Of a stretch of 64,000 nt of DNA, positions 43,645 through 51,013 are shown in pieces (position 1 is the stretch's first letter; each line of letters opens with the position of its first letter). Source of the stretch: Streptomyces sp. A1277. Its GTDB lineage: Bacteria; Actinomycetota; Actinomycetes; Streptomycetales; Streptomycetaceae. The notes below the pieces were generated by a model. That model saw nothing but the letters and a program-made list of their open reading frames with translations. It was not told the DNA's origin and made no database searches. Where the stretch lies: NCBI RefSeq assembly GCF_004795015.1, contig NZ_SSBI01000012.1, positions 62,001-126,000 of the forward strand. The letters run 5' to 3'. The position numbers and the translations under genes are program-made.

Positions 43645-44770
43645 GGGTGTTCCTTGCTCGGTTCAGTACGGCGGCGACCTGCGCCGCGTAGGTGTCCAGG
43701 CCCTCGGCGCCGCTGCCGGGCAGGCCGGTCAGGCGCGGCAGCAGATCGCCGAAGGCGTTGACCTCGCCGACGGCGAAGCGCCGCCAGCCGGTCACGGGCA
43801 GCAGGTCGACGCCGACGCACAGCGTGTCCGGGAACGCCTCGGCCGCCTGCTCGCAGACGGCCAGGGCAGCGCCCCAGTCGGCCCCCGCCGCCCCGACGGC
43901 CGCGCGCACCTGGTCCAGGTCACCGCGCTCGCCGCCGAGATGCAGATTGGTCATGGGGGAGCGGCTGGTGCGGACCACGGCATGGGTGGCCCGGCCGTCG
44001 ACCACGACGACCCGCAGATCGGCGACCCGGCCGCCCTGCGCGGCCTTGGGCAGCCAGCGCTCGATGTGCAGCCCGTCCGGGGCGAGCGCGTCGACGATCG
44101 CCGCGACCTCCCGTTCCGTCGTGCACCGGCGCACCCGCAGCGAGTTGTAGAGGCGGCCGGCCGGATCCCGCTCGACCGAGGTGGTGGCCCGGACCCGGCC
44201 GGCCCCGGCCGTCTCGACGGCCAGCACACCGGAGGCGGACGACCCGTGCGCGGGCTTCACGAACACCCGGGGCATGCGGTGCTCCGCCATCAGCGCACGC
44301 ACATCGGCCCAGCCCCGCACCGCGGGCGCGGCCGGGCCGGAGGTCGGCGACGCGGGCACGGGCACCCCCGCCGCCTCCAGCACACCGTGGCACAGCCGCT
44401 TGTCGAACAGCACCGCGATGTCGGCCGGGCCGTCCAGCAGCCCGGCCCCGGCCCGAGCAGCCGCCCGCGCCACCTCGCGTACGGCGGCGGTGAACCCGGC
44501 GTACCAGAGGGCCGAACCCTCCACCCTGGTCGGGTCGTCGGCCCCGCGGAGCCACCGGTCGACCTCGGCGTCCTCGCCCGGCGACTCGATGCGGACGGTC
44601 TCCCCGGGCAGGAAGTCCGCCACGCCCCTCAGCACGTCGAGCCAGGAGACGGTACGCGCCTCGGGCAGCCCTGCGGCACGCACCGCGTCCTGGAAGAGCG
44701 AGACCCGGCGGCTGCCCGGGTTGCCGACGACCGCGAGACGCGGCGCGCCGTTACTCGCTGACCGCGACAT
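43625..44770 (-). CDS. STM4014-like protein (ATP-grasp fold)
   Basis: 381 residues resembling an ATP-grasp ligase: FDKRLCHGVLEAAGVPVPA begins the grasp subdomain, RVFVKPAHGSSASGVLAVE (~170-190) is a lysine/Gly-rich ATP loop, and AVGEVNAFGDLLPRL (~345) has the metal-binding Glu-x-Asn typical of the fold. Family named after STM4014. ATP-grasp enzymes make amide or ester bonds, so with two radical SAM enzymes nearby a peptide-modifying role is conceivable (inference). Overlaps: 20 nt with each neighbour, implying strict translational coupling. Confidence 0.8.
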   Translation of the reverse strand: MSRSASNGAPRLAVVGNPGSRRVSLFQDAVRAAGLPEARTVSWLDVLRGVADFLPGETVRIESPGEDAEVDRWLRGADDPTRVEGSALWYAGFTAAVREVARAAARAGAGLLDGPADIAVLFDKRLCHGVLEAAGVPVPASPTSGPAAPAVRGWADVRALMAEHRMPRVFVKPAHGSSASGVLAVETAGAGRVRATTSVERDPAGRLYNSLRVRRCTTEREVAAIVDALAPDGLHIERWLPKAAQGGRVADLRVVVVDGRATHAVVRTSRSPMTNLHLGGERGDLDQVRAAVGAAGADWGAALAVCEQAAEAFPDTLCVGVDLLPVTGWRRFAVGEVNAFGDLLPRLTGLPGSGAEGLDTYAAQVAAVLNRARNTRVTPAP

Positions 44771-45725
44771 AGCGGGGCTCGTCCTCGTCTTCCGGGTCCC
44801 AGTCCTCGGCCTCGTCGAGACCGATCCGGATGCCCTCGCGGGCGCACAGCTCCTGGACGCGGGCCATCACCGGTTCGCTCAGGTAGTGGTGGTGCAGGTC
44901 CAGCGCGGTCAGATGCGTGAGCGGCTGGCCGCCGAGCAGGGCCAGGGCTCCCGTGTCGCTGAGGGTGCCCATGGAGAGCGCCAGGGACTCCAGTTGCGCG
45001 ACGACCGGGGCGGACGCGACGGCCGCCGCGATCTCGTCCTGTATCTCGCTGTTCTGCAGCCCGAGATGGCGCAGCCGGGGGAGACCCCCGCCGGACAGCA
45101 GCGGAGCCATGTCCTCCACGGTGGCGTCCCCCGCGTACCACTGGGAGCCGAACCACAGCTCCAGCCGCTCCAGCGCGGGCAGTTCGCAGGCGCCGACCGC
45201 GCGCACGACCTGGCCGGGCAGACCGCCGGACTCGAACCGCAGGGATTTCAGCGCCTCGTGCCGCACCGGCTGGAGTTCCAGGGTCTCTTCGTTCAGACCG
45301 CTGCCGCCGCCGCGCACCACCAGTTCCTCAAGCCGGGGGAACGCCTCGACCACCGGCGTGATGTCGCACATCTGGAGCCAGGACACCTCGCACTCCTCAC
45401 CGACGACATCGGCGAGGAACAAGGCGCGCAGCGCCGGGAGGCGGTCCGCGTCCGAGGCGATCAGCTCCACCACCGGGGCGAGCGAGCTGTACTCGTCGGG
45501 CCACCAGGGACCGATCAGCAGGGCCCGGACCCCGGCAGGGTCGACCGTCTCCAGGAAGTGCTGCCAGATACCGGCGAAGTCCGGTCCCTCCCAGGCGCAG
45601 TCCAGCCGCCAGGCGACGGAGTCCGCCGCGGGCAGCGCTCCCTGCCCCGGACCGTGTTCGTCCGGCAGCGGCAGGGTGAACACGGGCAGGCCGTGGAACG
45701 AGGCGGGGTGATCGATGCGGTTCAT
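44751..45725 (-). CDS. STM4015-like leucine-rich-repeat protein, copy A
   Basis: A 324-residue protein. The C-terminal two thirds have LRR-like repeats, with phases such as LEELVVRGG, LERLELWFG, LRHLGLQNSEIQ, LESLALSMGTL and LTALDLHHHYL. It ends in the acidic DWDPEDEDEP and the tail RYVAVSE. It is paralogous to the next upstream gene, strongest over NSE-Q-EIAAAVASAP and GQPLTHL. LRR proteins act mainly as protein-binding scaffolds; as the only non-enzymatic members they may be the targets or receptors of this system (inference). Its last codons overlap the STM4014-like start. Confidence 0.8.
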   Translation of the reverse strand: MNRIDHPASFHGLPVFTLPLPDEHGPGQGALPAADSVAWRLDCAWEGPDFAGIWQHFLETVDPAGVRALLIGPWWPDEYSSLAPVVELIASDADRLPALRALFLADVVGEECEVSWLQMCDITPVVEAFPRLEELVVRGGGSGLNEETLELQPVRHEALKSLRFESGGLPGQVVRAVGACELPALERLELWFGSQWYAGDATVEDMAPLLSGGGLPRLRHLGLQNSEIQDEIAAAVASAPVVAQLESLALSMGTLSDTGALALLGGQPLTHLTALDLHHHYLSEPVMARVQELCAREGIRIGLDEAEDWDPEDEDEPRYVAVSE

Positions 45726-45732
45726 GGCGTCC

Positions 45733-46680
45733 TCACTCCGAGACCGTGACGTACCGGCCCGCGGCCCCGCGGTCGCCCCACGGCTTGCAGCGCTCCGACA
45801 GGTCCACCCGCACCCCGTGCGGCTCCAGCGCCCGGGCGACCCGCTCCTCCATCGCCTCGGTGAGGAAGTGGTGGTGCAGGTCGAGGACGTCGAGATGGGT
45901 CAGTGGCTGGCCCTCCAGCAGCGCGGCGGCGCCCTCGTCGCCGAGCGTCCCGCAGGACAGGTCCAGGGTGCGCAGCCGCGCCACGAGCGGGGCCGAGGCG
46001 ACGGCGGCCGCGATCTCGTTCTGCATCTCGCTGTTGCGCAGGCTCAGATGGTGCAGGGCCGGGAAACGCGTACCCGACAGCAGCGGCGCGAGGTCCGCCA
46101 CCTCGGCGTCGCCCCCGTAGGCCGAGACACCGAGCCACAGGTCGAGCCGCTCCAGGGCGGGCAGCTCACTGGCCAGCACCCCGCGCACCACCTGCGCCGC
46201 CAGCCCGCCCGTCTCGATGGTCAGCGCCCGCAGGCGCTCGTGGCGCGTGGCCGGGAAGACGAGCTCGGACCCGCCGCGCACCCCCAGCTCCACCAGTGCG
46301 GGGAAGGCGCTGAGCAGTGCCGTGACGTCGCTCTGCTCGATCCAGGAGATCTCCGCCTCCTCCATCGTCAGATCCCCGACGAACACCGCTTCCAGGGAGG
46401 TCAGCCGGTCGGCGGCGGCGATGACGAGACCGATCGGGTAAGACGACTTCTCCTCGTACGACTCGCCCCACTGCCCGATGATCAGCGCGCGGACGCCCGC
46501 CGGATCGACCTCCTCCAGGAAGGCGTTGAACTCCTCCTCCCAGGTGCCCTCGTCCTCGTACGCGTCGATCGAGACCCGCCAGGCGGCGGCGTCGGGAGCG
46601 GGCCGGGGGCCGCCGTCCGTCCCGGACTGGAAATCGACGGCCGGAAGGCCGAGCAACTCGTGCAGGTGGTCCACGGACAT
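45733..46680 (-). CDS. STM4015-like leucine-rich-repeat protein, copy B
   Basis: A 315-residue paralogue of the downstream gene, with the same order of LRR-like repeats (LVELGVRGG, LERLDLWLG, LHHLSLRNSEMQ, LRTLDLSCGTL, LDVLDLHHHFL) and the same kind of tail (GRYVTVSE). Both copies share the N-terminal motif VDPAGVRALxIGxW. First gene of the operon. ATG 46680 has AGGAG 9 nt upstream; the frame is open to 46722 but that crosses the promoter -10. The tandem duplication suggests paired or divergent binding partners. Confidence 0.8.
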   Translation of the reverse strand: MSVDHLHELLGLPAVDFQSGTDGGPRPAPDAAAWRVSIDAYEDEGTWEEEFNAFLEEVDPAGVRALIIGQWGESYEEKSSYPIGLVIAAADRLTSLEAVFVGDLTMEEAEISWIEQSDVTALLSAFPALVELGVRGGSELVFPATRHERLRALTIETGGLAAQVVRGVLASELPALERLDLWLGVSAYGGDAEVADLAPLLSGTRFPALHHLSLRNSEMQNEIAAAVASAPLVARLRTLDLSCGTLGDEGAAALLEGQPLTHLDVLDLHHHFLTEAMEERVARALEPHGVRVDLSERCKPWGDRGAAGRYVTVSE

Positions 46681-46722
46681 GGCCCTGAGCTCCTGATGAC
46701 GGCGACGGATTGATGTCCGCAA

Positions 46723-46745
46723 GGTCTATCAAGGCCCACTGACAA
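46723..46745 (-). promoter_or_regulatory. RecA-NDp/PafBC-type promoter of the STM4015-4011 operon
   Basis: Read on the minus strand: TTGTCAGTG (46745-46737), 8 bp, TAGACC (46728-46723). It matches the actinobacterial DNA-damage promoter TTGTCRGTG-N8-TAnnnT except the last base. The predicted start is ~36 nt before ATG 46680. Damage control is inferred from the motif only. Confidence 0.65.
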
Positions 46746-46785
46746 CGGGCCGACCGGCCCCTGCCCGTGACGACTCGGCGGCCGA

Positions 46786-46808
46786 TTGTCAGACCCCCGC
46801 CGTAGCGT
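46786..46808 (+). promoter_or_regulatory. RecA-NDp/PafBC-type promoter of the QGDV-DUF6745 pair
   Basis: TTGTCAGAC (46786-46794), 8 bp, TAGCGT (46803-46808) matches TTGTCRGTG-N8-TAnnnT with two changes in the first half and a perfect -10. It is 48 bp before GTG 46857 and has the same internal spacing as the divergent promoter. Confidence 0.6.
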
Positions 46809-46856
46809 TTTCGATGTGGCCGGCACGGCGGGTGCCGCCGCGGAGGGGAGAGGTCT

Positions 46857-47183
46857 GTGTACCGGCAGGGCGATGTACTGATCGTGGCGCTGGAGGAGTC
46901 CGCGGTGCCCGCGCACCTCCTGGAGGCGCCGGGTGAACTGCGCGACGCGCGGGGCCGGCTCGTGCTCGCGCTCGGCGAGGTGACCGGACACGCGCATGCC
47001 GTGCCCGGCCCCGGACGGCTGATCCGGGAGCGCGGGGTCTTCGGCCCGATGCTGCTCCACCTCCCCGAGGGTGGACGCGTGGTGCACGAGGAGCACGCGA
47101 CGATCCCGCTGCCGCAGGGCTGGTTCCGCGTGGTGCGCCAGCGGGAGTACGCGCCGGGGGCGGTCCGCATCGTCGCGGACTGA
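46857..47183 (+). CDS. Small QGDV-motif protein of unknown function
   Basis: A 108-residue soluble protein starting MYRQGDVLIVALEE, with GEVTGHAHAV (~39-48) in the middle and HEEHATIPLPQGWFRVVRQ (~79-97) toward the end. I recall short proteins with this QGDV...GHAH...HEEH pattern in actinobacteria and phages, without function. The histidines in GHAH and HEEH could bind metal (inference). GGAGAGG lies upstream of GTG 46857. It diverges from the STM4015-like genes and shares their promoter type; the DUF6745 gene follows after 100 bp. Confidence 0.68.
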   Translation: MYRQGDVLIVALEESAVPAHLLEAPGELRDARGRLVLALGEVTGHAHAVPGPGRLIRERGVFGPMLLHLPEGGRVVHEEHATIPLPQGWFRVVRQREYAPGAVRIVAD

Positions 47184-47283
47184 GCGGGCCGCACCGGCGT
47201 GACGGCCGGGCGTGCGGCGGGAAGTACCGCAGGACCGAAGTGCGGGATCAGAGATCAGAGCGGAACAGGGGACGGGGAAACCG

Positions 47284-48285
47284 ATGCAGTACGTGGACTC
47301 TTGGCGGGCCGTTGCGGCGGCGACGGGCGCGGCGGACCGGGCGGCGGCCGAGGACGGGGTGCGGCTCGCCTACCGCGGCGCGGGACTCGCGGAGCCGGAG
47401 GAATTCGTCTGGGCCGACTCGCCCAGGGCGGCCGTCGAAGCCGTGGCCCAGCTGACCGACGCGGGCCGCTCCGTCCGCGACGAGGTGCGCACCCGCCCCT
47501 GGGCGCAGGAACGGCGCCGGCTGTACGACGCGTTGGGCCCGGCCGGCTGGTCCGCCCTCTGGTCCGCCACCGGCGCCCAGCTGTGGGAGACCACGGCCGG
47601 CCTCGCCGAGCGGATACGGGCCGGTGTGGTGGCCGATCTCGGCGGGGACCCGGACGCCGATTCCCGGGTGCGGCTCCTCCTGCTCGACGCGGTCCTCGGG
47701 CAGCACGACGCGGCCTGGCTCGCCGCGTTCGACGGCCGGGGCGACCGGCTCGACGGACTGGCGGCGGTCGCGCGCAGCGCCGGCTGGTGGTGGCCCTACG
47801 AGCGCGTCGTCGTGATCAGCGAGCGCCCTCAGGTCCTGCGGCGCGACGAGGCGGGCCGGCTGGACCGGGGCGACGGACCGGCGCTCTCCTACCCGGACGG
47901 CTTCGCCCTGTACGCCTGGCGCGGCATGCCCGTCCCGCCGGCCTTCCTGGACGAACTGGCCGCGCTGACGCCGCAGCGCATCCGCACCGAGGAGAACGCG
48001 GAACTGCGCCGCGTGATGCTGGAGTTCTACGGATACGACCGCTATCTCACCGAGTCGGGCGCCGAACCGGTACACCGGGACGAGACGGGCATCCTCTGGC
48101 GCATAGCGCTCGCCGGTGACGAGGACGTCGTCATGGTGGAGGTGGTCAACTCGACACCCGAGCCGGACGGGACCCATCGCACGTACTGGCTGCGGGTGCC
48201 GCCCACGACCAGGACCGCCAGGGAGGGGGTCGCCTGGACGTTCGGGCTACAGAGCGAGACCTACGCACCGCTGCAGCAGACCTGA
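47284..48285 (+). CDS. DUF6745 domain protein
   Basis: A 333-residue soluble protein recognised as DUF6745 from the C-terminal half: GDGPALSYPDGFALYAWRG, VPPAFLDELAALTPQRIRTE, EENAELRRVMLEFYGYDRYL and RVPPTTRTAREGVAWTFGL. The N-terminal ~170 residues are helical. No enzymatic motif is visible and function is unknown. Such proteins, as I recall, co-occur with LRR or QGDV proteins. Probably cotranscribed with the small upstream gene. ATG 47284 follows a G-rich ribosome-binding region; the frame is open to 47212 but upstream sequence does not look coding. Confidence 0.72.
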   Translation: MQYVDSWRAVAAATGAADRAAAEDGVRLAYRGAGLAEPEEFVWADSPRAAVEAVAQLTDAGRSVRDEVRTRPWAQERRRLYDALGPAGWSALWSATGAQLWETTAGLAERIRAGVVADLGGDPDADSRVRLLLLDAVLGQHDAAWLAAFDGRGDRLDGLAAVARSAGWWWPYERVVVISERPQVLRRDEAGRLDRGDGPALSYPDGFALYAWRGMPVPPAFLDELAALTPQRIRTEENAELRRVMLEFYGYDRYLTESGAEPVHRDETGILWRIALAGDEDVVMVEVVNSTPEPDGTHRTYWLRVPPTTRTAREGVAWTFGLQSETYAPLQQT

Positions 48286-48365
48286 CCGCGCACCGGAGCC
48301 AGGGGTGGTCGGGCGTGCCCCGCCGATGGGCGCCGTCCGTCGGGCAGCCGGCGCGCGCGGGCCCG

Positions 48366-48977
48366 TCAGGCCGTCAGGGTCGCGTGATCGATGCCCAGTT
48401 CGCGGGCGAGCGCCTGCTCGGTCCACTCCAGCATCGTGGCCCGGGACAGCGGACCCGCGTACGACATCATCTGCACCGCGAGCCCGTCGAGCAGGGCGGT
48501 CAGCCGCCAGGCCACGGACATCGGGTCGTCGCAGTGGAACTCGCCCGCCGCCGCGCCCTCCTCGATGACCTCGGCCAGCTCCGCCTTCCACTGCTGGTCG
48601 AGATCGCCGGCCACATTGCGCAGCGCCGGGTCGCGCAGGGAGGCCGCCCAGCCCTCGATCCACAGCCGCCAGCCCTTGGCCTGGCCCGTCGGCGCGTACC
48701 AGCGGACGGCCGCGCGCAGCCTGCGCACGGCGGTCGTGCGGCGGCTCAACAGCTTGCGCAGGTGGGCGAGATCGATCTCGGCGGCGTGCGCGAAGGCGGC
48801 CGCGACCAGCTTCTCCTTGGTGGAGAAGTGGTACAGCACGAGGGCGTTGCTCACGCCGAGCACGGACGCCACATCCGCGATGCGCACGGCCGCGACGCCG
48901 CGCACCTCGATCTGTTCGACGGCAGCGCGCAGCAGTTCCTCGCGCCGCTCCGCCACACCCAACCGCACTCTTGCCAC
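48366..48977 (-). CDS. TetR/AcrR family regulator
   Basis: 203 residues: an N-terminal TetR DNA-binding domain (LLRAAVEQIEVRGVAAVRIA, VLGVSNALVLYHFSTKEKLVAA, ~15-60) and a helical ligand-binding domain. It lies 79 bp downstream of the amino-acid dehydrogenase gene on the same strand, and a TetR-like operator (50304-50323) is upstream of that gene, so it likely represses the dehydrogenase and itself. GTG 48977 or GTG 48968 are both possible starts. Confidence 0.88.
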   Translation of the reverse strand: MARVRLGVAERREELLRAAVEQIEVRGVAAVRIADVASVLGVSNALVLYHFSTKEKLVAAAFAHAAEIDLAHLRKLLSRRTTAVRRLRAAVRWYAPTGQAKGWRLWIEGWAASLRDPALRNVAGDLDQQWKAELAEVIEEGAAAGEFHCDDPMSVAWRLTALLDGLAVQMMSYAGPLSRATMLEWTEQALARELGIDHATLTA

Positions 48978-49056
48978 GGCGTCACCCTAACCAATGCCCG
49001 TCCGGGCACTGGATGCGCGGGCGGGTTCCGGGGCCACGGTTTCCACGGCCCGGGGG

Positions 49057-50265
49057 TCAGCGGTACCAGCCGAAGCGTTCGGCCATCACCGGCAGCCGGT
49101 CGGCGGCCACCGCGTGCGCCGCCGCCCGGGGCGTGCAGCCGTCCGCCTCCGCACGGGCCAGCACCAGGCCGACCAGGGCCCGCATCGAGCGCCGGATGTG
49201 CGCGAACGCCTCGTCCGCGTCGGCGCCGATGTCGCCGAACAGGGTCCACCACCACCAGGCGTTGGTGCCGGAGTTGGCGACCACGTCGGGCAGCACGGTG
49301 ATCCCGCGCTCGGCGAGCAGGGCCTCGGCCTCGGGCAGCACCGGCATATTGGCGGCCTCGACCACCCAGCGGGCCTTGACGCCGGCCTGGTTCGCGGCGT
49401 CCACGGCGTAGGACACGGCGGCGGGCACCAGCACCTCCGCGTCCTGGCCGAGCCAGGCACCGGCCGGCAGCTCCCGGTCACCGGGGCGCAGCACCCCCCG
49501 GTCCACCGTGCCGTGCGGGTCCCGGGCGGCGAGCAGCGCCTCGACGTCGAGCCCGGCCGGGTTCGCGATCGTGCCCTTGACGTCGGCGACCGCGACCACT
49601 TCGAGCCCGGCCCGGGACAGGAACCGGGCGGTCGCCCCGCCCATCGTCCCCAGGCCCTGGAGCGCCACCCGGGCGTCGCCGTACGCGACACCGTCGCGGT
49701 CCAGCGCGGCGAGCGCCGCCTCGGCGACCCCGCAGCCGCCGGCCAGCTCGTCCAGGCCGATGCCGTCCACCTCGACGGCGAAGGCGTCGGCGAGGCGCCG
49801 GCGGGCCCCGGCCTCGTCCTCCAGCAGCGGGTAGACGGCCTGCACGGTGGAGACGAGACCCGCCTCCGCCGCCGCGCGGTCCACCAGGTCCTGGCTGAGG
49901 CCCAGGTCCTCGCCGGTGGTCCAGATGTTCTCGATGTACGGGCGCATCGCCCGCAGGTAGCGGACCAGGACGCCGTAGGCCGCCGGGTCCCTGGGGTCGC
50001 AGTCGATGCCGCCCTTGGCGCCGCCGAGCGGTATGTAGCGGGCCCCGGTGCGGTCCGCGTCGAAGTGCAGGGCCTCCTTCATCGTCATGCCCCGGGCCAG
50101 CCCCGCGACCTCGTCCAGCGTGCAGCCGGGCCGCATCCGCAGCCCGCCGCTGGACACCCCGCGCACCAGCCGGTCGACGACGAGGTGACCCTGGTGGCCG
50201 GTGGCGTGGTCGGTCCAGGTCAGCGAGATGAGCGGGGCGGGCGGTGACACCGCGGGCGTCGTCAT
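49057..50265 (-). CDS. Glu/Leu/Phe/Val dehydrogenase family protein
   Basis: 402 residues: an N-terminal substrate domain with the lysine-containing LGGAKGGIDCDP (~81-92) and a C-terminal Rossmann domain with VALQGLGTMGGATARFL (~199-215). It resembles NAD(P)-dependent amino-acid dehydrogenases (glutamate or branched-chain). It is shorter and more divergent than streptomycete GdhA or Vdh, so its substrate is open. The NWWW-like stretch NAWWWWTLFGDIG is unusual. GAGGAG lies 7 nt before ATG 50265. Its promoter region carries a TetR-type palindrome. Confidence 0.85.
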   Translation of the reverse strand: MTTPAVSPPAPLISLTWTDHATGHQGHLVVDRLVRGVSSGGLRMRPGCTLDEVAGLARGMTMKEALHFDADRTGARYIPLGGAKGGIDCDPRDPAAYGVLVRYLRAMRPYIENIWTTGEDLGLSQDLVDRAAAEAGLVSTVQAVYPLLEDEAGARRRLADAFAVEVDGIGLDELAGGCGVAEAALAALDRDGVAYGDARVALQGLGTMGGATARFLSRAGLEVVAVADVKGTIANPAGLDVEALLAARDPHGTVDRGVLRPGDRELPAGAWLGQDAEVLVPAAVSYAVDAANQAGVKARWVVEAANMPVLPEAEALLAERGITVLPDVVANSGTNAWWWWTLFGDIGADADEAFAHIRRSMRALVGLVLARAEADGCTPRAAAHAVAADRLPVMAERFGWYR

Positions 50266-50303
50266 GGGGGTGCTCCTCGGTCACGGTCGGCGGGCGGACC
50301 TGG

Positions 50304-50323
50304 TACTGAACAGTCGGTCAGTA
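50304..50323. promoter_or_regulatory. TetR-type operator upstream of the dehydrogenase
   Basis: TACTGA (50304-50309) and TCAGTA (50318-50323) form an inverted repeat with an 8-bp centre, 39 bp upstream of ATG 50265. The TetR gene downstream of the dehydrogenase is the obvious candidate binder. Confidence 0.5.
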
Positions 50324-50473
50324 TCGGGATGCCGGGCGCCCCTGTCAACGACGTGCCCGCCGCCGTACCGCCCGGTGGCCGGAACGCGCCGGTGGCCGAT
50401 GACGGGGCGGGGAACGGGCGGGACGGTGTCCCGGATGCGGAATCCTGCGCGAGGCCCGCTCGTTGGATCCGGC

Positions 50474-50914
50474 ATGACTGGATTCGATGCACGGCAGGAG
50501 GCGCTGCTCCGGCTCTTCAGCGAGAGCGACGGCGGCGTCCTGGTCACCCTCAGTAAGGACGGCAGGCCCCAGCTGTCCAACGTCAACCACTTCTACTACC
50601 CCGACGAGCGCATCGTCCGCGTCTCGGTCACCGAGGACCGCGCGAAGACGCGGAACCTGCGCCGGGACCCCCGGGCGAGCTACCACGTCACCACGCAGGA
50701 CCGCTGGGCCTGGACGGTCGCGGACGGCACCGCCGAGCTGACCGGGCCGGCCGCCGACCCGGGGGACGCCGTCGTGGAGGAGCTGGTCCGGCTCTACCGC
50801 GACGTGCAGGGCGAGCACCCCGACTGGGACGACTACCGGGCGGCCATGGTCAGGGACCGGCGCGTCGTCCTGCGACTCCATGTCGAGCATGTGTACGGAC
50901 AGCAACGTGGGTAA
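50474..50914 (+). CDS. PPOX-class (probable F420-dependent) oxidoreductase
   Basis: A 146-residue split-barrel flavin/F420-binding protein. It has the strands GVLVTLSKDGRPQLSNVNHF (~20-39) and VSVTEDRAKTRNLRRDPRAS (~49-68), the latter typical of actinobacterial F420-dependent PPOX-family reductases. The substrate is unknown. ATG 50474 gives the usual family length; upstream sequence to 50201 in frame overlaps the divergent promoter region and is rejected. A hairpin follows the stop. Confidence 0.87.
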   Translation: MTGFDARQEALLRLFSESDGGVLVTLSKDGRPQLSNVNHFYYPDERIVRVSVTEDRAKTRNLRRDPRASYHVTTQDRWAWTVADGTAELTGPAADPGDAVVEELVRLYRDVQGEHPDWDDYRAAMVRDRRVVLRLHVEHVYGQQRG

Positions 50915-50927
50915 GGCGGCATTCGCG

Positions 50928-50950
50928 GAACACCATCCCCTTGGGTGTTC
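50928..50950 (+). terminator. Hairpin after the PPOX gene
   Basis: GAACACC (50928-50934) pairs with GGTGTTC (50944-50950) around a 9-nt loop, 13 bp past the stop, followed by TGCTCT. Confidence 0.45.
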
Positions 50951-51013
50951 TGCTCTCGCACTGTCGTACCCCCTGTCCATAATGAGACGACACCGACTCC
51001 CTCAGGAGATCTC

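Noticed and set aside
40504..46856. A short RiPP precursor gene for the radical SAM/ATP-grasp genes
   Set aside because: Genes abut or overlap, leaving no room for a separate precursor; the divergent gap of ~175 bp holds promoters only. If a peptide is modified it is encoded elsewhere or is part of the STM4015-like proteins.
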